Of a DNA stretch of 64,000 bases, positions 26,267 to 37,700 are shown piece by piece. The stretch spans positions 1,240,001 through 1,304,000 of the forward strand of contig OX442319.1 of the NCBI GenBank assembly GCA_949358305.1, read 5' to 3'. This DNA is from Strigamia acuminata (Eukaryota > Arthropoda > Chilopoda > Geophilomorpha > Linotaeniidae). The notes beneath the pieces are model-generated. The model had not been told where the DNA came from and did not search any database. It saw only the letters and a program-made list of their open reading frames with translations. Made by a program: the position numbers and the translations under genes. Position 1 is the first letter of the stretch, and the number at the start of each line of letters is the position of its first letter.

Positions 26267-28909
26267 ATGCCGACAATCGGAGTGAAACGAAGATTATTAT
26301 TCGAGGCTTTATGCCGATCTTACAGTAAGTTTTTAACGAATTTAATATTGGTGATTTTAACAATTTAATATTATTTTTGTAGCTGAAGAAGAATTTCAAG
26401 AACTTTGTTTTCAGTTTGGATTGGAGTTGGATGAAGTGGTAAAATGCCAAACATACCGAACGAATGAATAAAATGAATCGATCATTAAAAATGTACGGTA
26501 TTCATTTACAGACTACAGAAAAAGAAATGATATCGAAAGAACAAGGCGAGGACAAATCGCGAGGCGCATCCGAAGAAATTATATATAAAATCGACGTTCC
26601 CGCCAATAGATACGATTTATTATGTCTCGAAGGATTGGTTCGAGGACTTTTAGTATTCTCTGGCAAGTACGTGCGAGGGAAAATGTGATGAGAGTTACAG
26701 TATCAAATCAATTTATTTTTATTTTTTTTATTTTTTTATTTTTATATTTTAGACTTAAAATTCCCAGATATTCGAGTGTAAAACCCAAATCAGGCGAAAC
26801 ACAACAGCTGTATATTAAACCAAACGTAATTTGCTATTTTAATGGGATCAGTTCTTGTATTAATCATGTCTTGGTGGTGTTTGTAGACTGCACGAGTTCG
26901 CCCATTTTGCGTGGCAGCTATTTTGCGAAATATCCACTTCAATTCTGATAACTATAACAGTTTAATTGATTTGCAGGAAAAACTGCACATGAATTTGTGC
27001 AGGTAAGCATTAAAATAATAACTTAAAAAAAATATAAAAATATATATTTTAATTAAATCCTGATATTACTCCAAAATAAAACAGAAAAAGAAGTCTCGTT
27101 GCTATCGGAATTCACGACTTGGATACGGTTAAAGGTCCGTTTTATTACGACGCCAAACCCCCGACTGAAATCAAATTTTGTCCACTTAATAAAACCGAAG
27201 AATTCACAGCGGAGCAACTAATGGTTTTATACGCGGTGAATAAACTGAAAAAAAAAATGATTCACAATTTTTATAAAAGTATTATTTTTATTTTTATTTT
27301 CATTTTTGTTAGCACGATCCTCATTTGAAAACCTATTTACCGATTATTCGGGACGAAGAACGCTATCCAGTCATTACGGATTCGAACGGAGTTGTCATGA
27401 GTCTCCCACCGATCATTAATGGACATCATTCTCGATTAACATTGGAAACAAATAATATTTTCATCGAGTGTACCGCCACCGATAAGCAAAAGGTATCCCA
27501 GACGCTTGAGAAGTAAATAAAAGATAAAAATATATATATATTTTTAAATTTAGGCCACTGTAGTTTTGGATACAATTGTTTGCATGTTCAGCCAGTACTG
27601 CGACGACAAATATGTGTAATTATTTCTACAGTTCTTAATCGAGGTGTACGGAGTAAATCTAACTCAAGTTTGTCGCATTTTAGAGCCGAGAAGGTCGAAA
27701 TAATCGATGCCGACTCCCAGTCTCATTTTTACCCCGCGTTAGAATATCGACAAACGGTTGTCAAAGTGGATATGATCAATAAATTGATAGGAATCGAGTA
27801 ATAATAATAATAATCACAATGGATCGGTGTTTTTAACAGATATTTGTTTTTATTTCTTATTGCAGTGAAAGTTTAGCCACATTGGCGGATAGTTTGACTC
27901 GAATGTGTCTTGCAGCGGAAATAGAAGAATCTGACAGCGTTAAGGTCGACATTCCTCCGACCAGACACGATGTGATTCACGCTTGTGATATCGTCGAGGA
28001 TGTTGCAATTGCATTTGGTTATAATAACATACCGAAAACTTTACCTGCAACGTGCACAATAGCGCAACAAGTAATTGAAATAAATAAATAAATAAATAAA
28101 TACATAAATATTTTTTTTTTTTTTTTTTTTTTGAAAATTTAGTTTCCACTGAATAAACTTTGTGATAAATTACGCGAGTCCGTAGCGCAAGCAAACTTTA
28201 CTGAAGCGATGACTTTTTCGTTGGTAACTAAATAAAATTGAACAAAAAAATTTAATTTTATTAAAAAAAAAAAAATTTCTTCTTTTGTTGACAGTGTTCT
28301 AGGGATGACATCTCTGAGAAATTAGGAAAACTCATCGAAGATCAGCCCGCGGTACACGTATCGAATCCGAAAACTCAGGAATTTCAAGTTGTTCGAACAA
28401 CGTTAATACCGGGCCTTCTGAAAACGATTCAAGTGAATAAGAACATGCCGTTACCTATGAAACTGTTTGAAATTTCCGACGTTGTTCTTACCGATCCGAA
28501 GACAGGTGTGAATGCTTAACCGAACTTAGTCATTCTGATTGGCGCAATGCTCGATTTTCATTTCTATTTATTTTTCTTTTTCTTTTTCATTTCAGACGTG
28601 GGTGCGAGCAATCATCGTCAACTGACTGCGGTTTACTACGGCAAGACGCCCGGTTTCGAGATCATACACGGACTTCTCGATCGAATCATGCAATTGTTAC
28701 AGATTCCTTGGAATGAAAAGAAACGCGGGGATGGGTATTTTATAAGAGCCCACTCTGAGCCGACTTTTTTGGACGGGCGCTGCGCTCAAATCGTTGTCAA
28801 TGACAAACCGTTAGGCGTGATGGGCGTTCTTAATCCGGACGTTGTTGTCAAATTTGATTTGAATTTGCCTTGTTCGCTTATGGAATTAAATGTCCAAAGT
28901 TTTCTATAA
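26267..28909 (+). CDS. FARSB: Phenylalanine--tRNA ligase beta subunit, cytosolic
   Basis: Thirteen exons join in phase: 26267-26324, 26383-26438, 26512-26666, 26753-26825, 26887-27002, 27085-27235, 27313-27492, 27554-27615, 27684-27797, 27866-28070, 28143-28223, 28295-28505 and 28596-28909. The product is 591 residues, close to the 589 of human FARSB. It follows the family from the N-terminal [15 protein letters not shown], through [28 protein letters not shown] and [18 protein letters not shown], to [17 protein letters not shown] and a final [11 protein letters not shown]. The enzyme is an alpha2-beta2 class II synthetase that charges tRNA-Phe in the cytosol. The beta subunit carries the tRNA-binding and editing modules, while the catalytic site is on alpha. 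All introns are short GT-AG introns. I saw no frameshift or missing segment. A possible AATAAA lies at 29356-29361. Confidence 0.97.
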
Positions 28910-29547
28910 TTAAATTAAATTAAATAGCGATAGAAACAGATAGAAACAAACTGTTGAACCGTGAAATAAGTTGAAAGCGTTTTTTTAAAAATTAAAAACG
29001 ATTTTTAATCGTTTGCAAAAATGAGGGGGAAAAGTACAAAAAATGAGATAATTTTTGAAATATTCTCGAGGTTTGGCTATTTGGAATGGACTATTTTTGG
29101 TAAGGTCATACGAAACCCTCCACCCACTGGTTTTGTTCGGGAAAATTCGGGCGCAGATGCACTCGTGTAATCAAGTCCATGGCTGCGTTTTTGTCTGTAC
29201 AAAAAGAGAATTAATTAATATTTTTAGACACGTTCACACTCCTGTCAGCTTGGGATTGGTTCAGTTTCTATGAAAATTGAAATTAATCTAACCAGACTGA
29301 AATCAAACAATTTTCAAGTGCTGTTTTCATGCGATAACGAAAACCAATAACTAATAATAAACTATGCGAAGTTTAGAACTTATCAATTTGAGATTTATTT
29401 TGTCAAACTGAAACTGATCCAATCGCACGCTTACTCTTCTAACATTTGTTATGCTATGCTAAAACGATAATATAATAGGTAACCTACCGGCTTGCAGCTT
29501 CCTATCCAACTGTCCTTACAACATAACTTATTAGCGAACACTAATAT
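28910..29547. other. Convergent intergenic region between FARSB and CFAP58
   Basis: The two genes end toward each other across 638 bases. It should contain both 3' untranslated regions. AATAAA at 29356-29361 is on the FARSB strand. I see no coding signal. Confidence 0.5.
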
Positions 29548-32500
29548 TTACTTCTGAGTTAACTCGGCTTTTTTCATCATGTAGTATTTCTTTTTATAGT
29601 CTTCTAAATCCTTCATTATACTATCCACAACAAATTTATTCTCAGCAATCTGCGTCTCGTACATATTCAACTCAGAAATCATTGCCTAGAATTAAATAAA
29701 TAAATAATTAATTAATTAATTAATTAATTAATTATCCAATTTGCAACCCACTTTCATTTGTTTATTTTTATCTCGTAGCGATTTCTGATAACCAAGTAGT
29801 TGACTCGCTACTTCGGGACGCGGTTGCCTCGCCAAAATCTTTTTCAGTTCAATATAGAGTTGTTCCTTCTCTCGTATGAGAACCTCTTTCTCCACAACTT
29901 GTTCCGTTCTATTTATGAGCCTGCGTTGAAGCGTATGAATCTTCTGGATCAATTCGTACGTACTGGGATCGTTACCCTAGGAAAAGAAAAGAAAAGAATA
30001 GAAAAGAGAATTAGTATTTCAATATTTCAATAATTTCACCTGCAGTTTTCGCCATCGGTGCAAATTCATGGGGTTTTCCATTTCCTCTTCCAGAGCTTTA
30101 CACCGAGTTCGTTCCCTCATTAATTCTCTCTGCATGTGATACAACTCTCGTCGCAAATCGATTACTTTCGTCGCACTAGCGGCGTGACAATCAATTTTAG
30201 TTAAATTTTGACACTTCAAACGGATAAAACAGGTTTTATTTATTTTTATTATTATTACCTTCGAGACAAAATGACCATCTCTCTTCGCACTCTCTGAATC
30301 TCCAGTTTCAACAAACGGATGTCGCTGATGCGCGAACCGTATTCTCTTTCGCCTTTTCGAAGCGTGAATTGAAGAACTTGGATTTTTTCGTAGAGTAAAG
30401 TGATTTCGTCGTTCCGTTTGACTAAATGACTTCCTAAAATATCTCTTTCAGACCTCACCTGGATGAACAAATTTAAACTTAAATCGAAAAAAAAACATGG
30501 AAAAAGAAAGAAAGAATTAAATCTCTTCTTATTCTGTTACGTACTCGTTCCAATTCCTCGACTCTTTTCGCCATATCTCGATCGGCGTCTTGCAAGGCGC
30601 GAGTGAATCTTCTTTTTTCCGACGAAAAAGCGTCGATTTTTTCTTTCATGGTTGCGATTAGTTCTTTGGAATGAACCAATTCCAATTTAAGCGTTTCTTT
30701 TTCCCGGTCTAATTTCTGATTGACTAAATGTTCTCGGGTTAGTGTCGTGTCTTTAGCGTTCAGTTCGTCTTTAAGCTGCTCTATTTGATGCGACATAATT
30801 TTCAGTTTTCTCTTCATATCTGTCACTTCATCCTGCAAAACAAAACGCAATCAACTACCGTAAATACTATAGAGGGTGTCCTAAAAGTCTGTACCCCTCC
30901 AAATATTTCCTGAACAATTGCATCTAGGCAAATTTTGATGAAGCGATCGTATAGGAAGTTGAGTGAGAGCAATCCAATGACATCATCAAATTTGATCTTG
31001 AAGGTCATTTTCAAGGTCATTCACTTGTTAACTTCTAAACCAATCAGGTTAGAGCGAAAAAGTCAATTACAAAGTTGTAGAGCACCATCAAATTAGTACT
31101 ATCCATTTGATGTTAGTCATCTTAAGTGAAATGTTTTCTTTTTAAAAAGAAGACAAATCAGCTGAAATAAAGCCAGCCAGTGTGACAAAACTTAAATTGC
31201 GATAAGAAAAATACTGAATTCCTTCAATAAACGTATTCAAATGTGCATTATTATGCAAGTAAACAAGAAAAACCACTGCCTTTTTTTAATGCCTCAATAA
31301 TTATTTTATGACAAGAATAAAAAATTTCACTTTGCGGATTTTTTTTCTGATTTGCCTCCTTTTTAAAAAGGAAACATTTAACTTAAGATGACTAAGATAA
31401 GTTGGATAGTACTAATTTGATGGTGCTCTACAACTTTGTAATTGGAAATTTTGCTCTAACCTGATTGGTTTAGAAGTTAGCAACTGAATGACCTTGAAAA
31501 TAGCGTTTAAGGTCAAATTTGATGATGTCATTTCACCCAACTTCCTATACGATCGCTTTATCAAAATTAGCCTAGATGCAATTGTTCAGGAAATATTTAG
31601 AGGGGTACAGACTTTTAGGACACCCTGTATACTCCGTAGTATATAAATGCTATATGATATTCTTTTAAGTTTTACCTGAGTCTCGATTAGGTTTTTATTG
31701 AAAAGATTTCTGTCGCTTCGCACGGATTCGTACATGTTAATTTGCTGCCTCAATTTCGTTTCCGCATCAATCAGCCTCTTCTTAACTTCGTACGTTTGAA
31801 CATCTTTCTGTTTCATCTCGTCTTTTAGCGAATTTATCTGTCAAAATTACAATTATTGAGAAAATCAATTAATCTCCCGGCACTTTCAATTCAATGAAAG
31901 AACAGTTTAAGAATAATGTTTTTACTCTCTTCATGTAATCGCTCGCTTGACTAAGAAGTCTGTCCCGCTCTTTCTCCAACATAACAATGGCCGATTTCTT
32001 TTTGTCCACTTCGTCTCTCGTGTTTTGTAACTCCATTTCCATTGCCTGGCGACTCATTTCCATATGCTGGATCACGTTTTGACACTTCATGGTGGTTTGT
32101 GTCGATTTCACTAAATTCTAAACGAAATAATAAATAAATAAATCAATAAATCAATAATGACAACATCCAAATAAATTTCGTCTTCTCTTCGTATTCTTGC
32201 GTAATTATACTTTGGTCAAATAATCCTTCTCCCTGATAATTTCGTCTCGTGTTTTTTTATCGTTTTCAAATTGTCTCTTGGAAGCTTCAATTTCTGAAAT
32301 AATTTCGCCAAATAACTAGGTAACTCCAGTGGTTATTGAACAGCAGACTTCATTTTAGCTACCTCTGTGCATAGTGACATTCGCCATTTTGAGTTCTTCT
32401 TTGGACTGCTCCAGCTCGGATTTCTGTTCTTCCATATGATTCACCTTTCTCGTCAGAACATCCCGTAGTTTTAAACTCTTGCTATTTTCCTGTCTCAGAT

Positions 32501-34280
32501 GATTCAATTCATCTTCTTTAACCTGTTTGCAAGTTAGACGACCAATTTGAAAATCTTGACCGCTTTTCAAGGCTCTAATGAGTTTAGTACCCTCAGATCG
32601 TTCATAATTTGAGTATTTTCCCGGGTCACCTGTTCCCAATTTTGTACTTGAACTTCAGCTTCCTGGTTAAGACGAAGTATTCGTAAGTTGAGCACTTCCA
32701 CGTCCTTGACCATTTGATCTTTTTGAATCTAGACAGTGACAGTGACAGTGACAGGTTCACGTTCACCTTCATTAACAATTTTTGTTTTTACTTTTTATTT
32801 TTATTGTTTACTTTGTTTTCTTTTAGCTTGTGTTCCAAAATGGCGGTGTTTTCTTTCAGTTTGTTCATCTGTTGCTGTTGATATTGGATTTGTTCTATCT
32901 TTTGTTCCATTTCATTTCTTATCGCTTTCATCTCCTGTTCTAATTTCTCGCGTCGACGAGTTTCTTTTTGGAAATCGTTCCGCTTCTTGTAATTTTCTTG
33001 GTTCAGCTGTACATACAAGTTAATTAAGTATATATTGTATACAGTTAGAGCTATTTTGGGTTTAAATCTCAAGCACCTGTTTGATATTTTCTTCAAATTG
33101 CTCCTTCTGCTTTTCGGCAGTTACAAGTTGCGTACTCACAGCTCCCAAATTCTCCTTCAGTTTCAGCAATTCACCCCCGAGTTGATCTCGCTCTTTTAAT
33201 AGCTCATCACGGTTTTTCTGCAATTCTACGACACTTGAAAAATAGAATAAAATATAATTAATTCAAATTAATTAATTTAATAGTTTTGTGGCAGCAGCCA
33301 ATGTCAAATTAGATAATATCCTCGAAAAAAATATAAATAAATTTTAGACAAGTTTTATTTCCAGCTACTTTAGGCGAAAAATTGAGCCATTCCAGGTAGA
33401 AATATGGAAAATTCCACTTTTTTCAGTGAAAAAAAATGTAATGTCTCACAAAAAAATTATCGTTTTTAGAAGAGAAAACCTTTGGGTAGGGTACCTTATG
33501 CACTTCCATTTTTTAAACTTTAATATCAAAATAAAATGTCAATAAATTCTCCCGTTATTTTACAACATACGCTTCAGGTCCTTGTTTTAGAATCGGAACT
33601 TGTTCGTAAGTGTGTCTTATTCGATCCAATTCGGCCTCTAGTGTGTGCGACAATTCCTTTTGCTGCTGCTCTCTCTCTTGAACTTCGTCCAGTTGTCGCC
33701 ACGCCCGATCGATTTCCTGATTTCAATTTGCAATTACCGTACATAAATTAGTAACTCGCAATTGTCCGAGGAAAATTCAACGACAATTTTCTACCTTTCG
33801 CAAAGTGGCAATCGTAACTTGATCATCATCTTGAATCTTTTTAGCATCCTCCAACCGAGCTGCTGTCATTTTACTTTCCGTTATAATATCTGCAAATTTG
33901 TCAATCATCCGTCGTCCTTCTTCGAAGTATTCTCGGATCTTATTCCAGAAGGTTTCGATTTCAGGATAGTAAGTGTTCACTCCTGGCGTCACCTCCATCT
34001 CTTTGAGGAGCTGCGCAGCGAGATCGACAAGACAAACCAAATCAAATAATGTACAATTTCACAATTAACGCACCATTCAATGATTTCAATTACCGGTAAA
34101 TACTCTGTTTCGAATTCATCGAAGTCATTTTCGTCGAAGAATTCATCCTTTCCTGCTAAATATTCATCCGAAGGTTCCTTAAAAATTAAAAAAAGAGAGT
34201 CAATTTCAATGAATTATACCGGTATATCGTAATGCGTGTTTTGTTATACCGATGGATCTTTTAGGGATGTCGTGTGCATT
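29548..34280 (-). CDS. CFAP58: Cilia- and flagella-associated protein 58
   Basis: Sixteen exons join in phase: 34251-34280, 34094-34177, 33795-34010, 33571-33716, 33077-33233, 32812-33006, 32591-32728, 32363-32522, 32211-32293, 31926-32117, 31676-31837, 30545-30832, 30259-30458, 30040-30175, 29752-29976 and 29548-29685. The product is 849 residues (human is 872). Almost all of it is coiled coil. Family-specific stretches include EVLNLRILRLNQEAEVQVQN, ALEEEMENPMNLHRWRKLQ and VVEKEVLIREKEQLYIELK, with a basic tail KKKYYMMKKAELTQK. CFAP58 is a structural protein of motile cilia and sperm flagella, needed for axoneme and mid-piece assembly in mammals. The gene lies 451 bases downstream of DYNC2H1 on the same strand. 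The intron between exons 11 and 12 holds a fold-back transposable element; coding sequence appears intact. Confidence 0.93.
30872..31627. mobile_element. Fold-back MITE, 756 bp, TA target site, in a CFAP58 intron
   Basis: Each end reads AGGGTGTCCTAAAAGTCTGT going inward, and the two arms stay alignable for about 330 bases, so most of the element is one long imperfect palindrome. TA flanks both ends (30870-30871 and 31628-31629). Ends of the AGGGTGTCC(T/C)AAAAGT type with TA duplications are typical of Tc1/mariner-related non-autonomous elements. There is no transposase frame. It accounts for most of the 843-base intron between CFAP58 exons at 31676 and 30832, where neighbouring introns are under 100 bases or a few hundred. 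Confidence 0.85.
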
Positions 34281-34500
34281 TTAGATATTCAAATGATGAA
34301 CTGAAAGCAGAAAAAACAAAATGTTACGATACTCATAAGAGTCGGTTTTCACATTCTTACCTTGACTACCTGTCTAAATTTTTCGATTTTTTTTTTCAAG
34401 TGAAGTATGAAATTCGTAAAAACTCGAATTAGAGCTAACCAAGGTAGAGAGACAATTATGTCTTTCTACCTTGAATCCTAACGGACATTTGTTTACTTGG

Positions 34501-34513
34501 GTTGCTTAGAAAC
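34501..34513. promoter_or_regulatory. RFX/X-box-like site upstream of CFAP58
   Basis: GTTGCTTAGAAAC consists of two inverted half-sites, GTTGCT and AGAAAC, separated by one base, and lies 221 bases upstream of the CFAP58 start. RFX transcription factors bind X-boxes of the form GTNRCC-N(0-3)-RGYAAC in ciliary gene promoters. Each half differs from consensus at one position. The call is motif-based inference. Confidence 0.45.
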
Positions 34514-34648
34514 ACGGAACTCTTTGAAGAATGACTATTCAGTTCCGGATCACGACTGTGATGCCAATAATTATGACATTGTAATAGTTACGTGAGAAAT
34601 TGTTACTACTATTATTGTTGTTTGTGTTCGGTTTGGGTCATATTTTCT

Positions 34649-34654
34649 TTTATT
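34649..34654 (-). terminator. Poly(A) signal AATAAA for DYNC2H1
   Basis: A minus-strand AATAAA lies 78 bases after the DYNC2H1 stop codon. It is the first canonical hexamer downstream and so the likely polyadenylation signal. The DYNC2H1 3' end and the CFAP58 promoter then share a 451-base interval. Confidence 0.5.
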
Positions 34655-34731
34655 TCAATAAATTTTAAAACACTTCGAAGTGAATTGAATAAAATATGTA
34701 CATATTTCTATTAATTTCAAGTACAATTGCA

Positions 34732-37700
34732 TTAAAAGCTCTTTAAGAATAAAGCGGCGCCAAATTGCACCCATTTGGGATCAGATGTGCAAGGAACATC
34801 TAAACAAGTTACTATTTTTTCTCGGTCGCTCGTGTAGTACACCGGTAATTGTATTATAGTATCAGTCGATAAATTAACCGAATCCTAATTTTAAAAAAAA
34901 AATAAAAATTATATAAATTAGTGTTCTAAACGAATTATTGCACAATGTTTCATACCTTTGGCACCCAAGCAACAGTGCAGGGCGGAATAGAAGAAACAGT
35001 TGGCGAATCAGCCTTCGCTTCGGACAGAACGGAACCATCGAACAAACATCCTTCTAATAATAGTCCGCCTATCTTAAGCGACAGTTTCGAATTGGGAATA
35101 CCTCCCTTCCAACTGCTTTTGAATGTCAATTTGTCCATCATTGTATTCATTTCTCTCGCTGATTGCTGCCTTAATGCGTTGATGAAGGTGTCTGGACGAA
35201 ACAAATCTGCCAAATCCAACACCTCCTTGAGCAGTGAGCCCGCTTCCATTTTCTGAACCCATTTTTCAATGGCTAAGGCACGTGACATGAGGCCTCGTAA
35301 ATACTGCAAAGGGTCTTCCGGTCCTTCCCATTGATTTTGCCAGCTCTGAGGCGTCTGAAAATGAGTGCAAGAGTAAAGTAAAAACTGCATTTCTATTTTA
35401 TTTTATTATCGTTATCTTTCGCTTACCTCTTGCTGCAACAAGGCACTTGCCAAAACCTTTATGTCGGGTGTAACTAAAATGTTTCCTCGTATTACTTTGC
35501 TGAGTACGGCTAACGAACAGTGGATGTACTGTACTAATTTGATTGCATTGTAATGCTCCAATCGGACGAACGACTCGACGGGAATATCTTGGCCAGATTT
35601 ATCAACTATTTGAGGTAACTTCATTCGAACTATTTGAGAAGACTAAAATGAAACACAATCAAATCAAATCAAATCAAATCAAATCAAATCCAATCCAACT
35701 TTGTTTTTACTTGGTTTAATTGTTTCCATAAATTTAAAATGGGCGACAACTGATTTTGCCACTGCTCACGATCAAATTTGCTCGCTGCTTCACTCGATCT
35801 CATAATAATGCGTAACGCATTTATCACTTGATTTGCGACCGTTCTCTGAGCTGATCTTTCAATATTCGCTGCCAGGCCAAAATACCTCGGATTATCTTCC
35901 TCGGGAAACCGATCTATCAGCTGAATAAAGTCCTAAGACCCGGAAAACAAAAAATTAAAACTCAGTTTAATCCCTCGTTTTTCAAGAATATCTAAGTAAC
36001 GATTAATATCCACGCACCTGATAATTAGAAGAGGAAGGTAAACTAATATCGGGTCCAAATGACACTCTGCTTTTATTCAAAACCGCCGAATTAAAAAACT
36101 GATTCAAATAAGACGCCATGACACGCAAATCGAATATATTATCAACACGGCCTCCGTAAATCGCCTGCTCGTACAATCCGCGAATAAATTCCCATTGGCT
36201 ATCTGAATAAATACATTTGATTCAAATTTTAAATTCTAATACCGGCATATTTATTGCCCTTTACCTTCATTCGTACACATTCTGTCGATGATGTCAGCTC
36301 CAGCTCTTAAATCAGATAATCCAAACTCGTAAAACTTGGTCCAACCCTAAAAATAAACACTTATAAATACTTAACCATTTCCACCTTACTACAATCATGT
36401 ACTTGAGGAATAAAGTTCCTTCTTTCCTGCACAACCGTATTAAACCAGGCTAAGGCAAACAATGCTCGTGAACGAACAATATTTCCTTTCTGCTCCACAA
36501 ATTCCGGAGTCCACGCGTCGTACGTGCGAAGTAAGTTTTTCTTCACACCTGGAGGTGACTACAAATAAGCGAAAAATTGTGTTAATCACCTAAGCCTAAT
36601 AAAGCCTTCATATTATTACCTCGTAGGTAACTTTGAGACTCGTTTGCAATAAAATTGGCGTAAATTTAGGGTGAGCTTCAGCCGTCAACCATAGACGAAA
36701 ATTTTTGTGTGAGCTAAGAGATTTTAAAATCTTTTCTAGTGTCGGTAACCACGGCGTAACCAAATGCAAATTTTTCAAACAAAGCCAATCTCCGGCGCTC
36801 GAACATTGGTGTAACAACTGCACGGCAACTTCCGATTGTCCTTGACCCATTGCAACCTGAAAAATTTAAAAAATAATTAAAAAAAAAAAAAAACTAATAA
36901 TTTTGTTTTTGTTCTTGTTCTTTTCAATACTTGATGATATTTTTCAGGTCCAACAACTCCATTCGCCAACTCTTGCAATTCATGCGACGGATCGGCGCCG
37001 GATGAAGTTAATATTAAAATAGGTTCGGTTGAAATGGTTTCGTTGTACAATTTCTTCAACTTCAACGGCGGAGATGATAATTCCTTGATGCCGAGTATTC
37101 TACTCGCAAAATTAACCATAGAACTCTGCAGGCGATCGGGACGAAGCGACTGGATGACGAGGATTTGCTGAAAAGGTGAAATTTTTCTGGAAACGGCTGC
37201 CGGAATTTCCAATTCACATTGGGAGCTGTTTGCGAACGGTCTCCACAATTCCGAGTCGTGCAACTGCAAACCAGAATAGAATTCTGGAAAAATATTTTTC
37301 AATAAGGAGACAGCCAATCCTCTTTCCTCGTCGATCCAACTGGGCAAAGTGTTTCGCGTATCATTTTGCTCCAACTTCAAATCGGACACGAGTATTCCGG
37401 TGAACGCTTCCCACTCCTACAAATTCAAGTTTTTAATCATTTTAATCAACTAAAAAGTGGTCCTTTTTCGCTACACACATTGTTTTCGAACAACTCAGGT
37501 TGGATGCCGTGAATCAAATGCAGAGTGAATGCGAGTTGATCGGCTTTAAACAGCGAACGAGACAAGTATCGATACACAAGGTTCATCAACGTTGTCTGTA
37601 ATCGTCTTAATCGTACGTCAGTTTCAGTTTCAGTGTGGTCGGCCTAGAAATAATGGAGATATAAATAATTACAAATTAATTTGTAAAATACCAAATTCGT

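Noticed and set aside
27580-27801. Frame running through the FARSB intron at 27616-27683
   Set aside because: The PheRS beta sequence is restored only if this stretch is spliced out ([14 protein letters not shown]).
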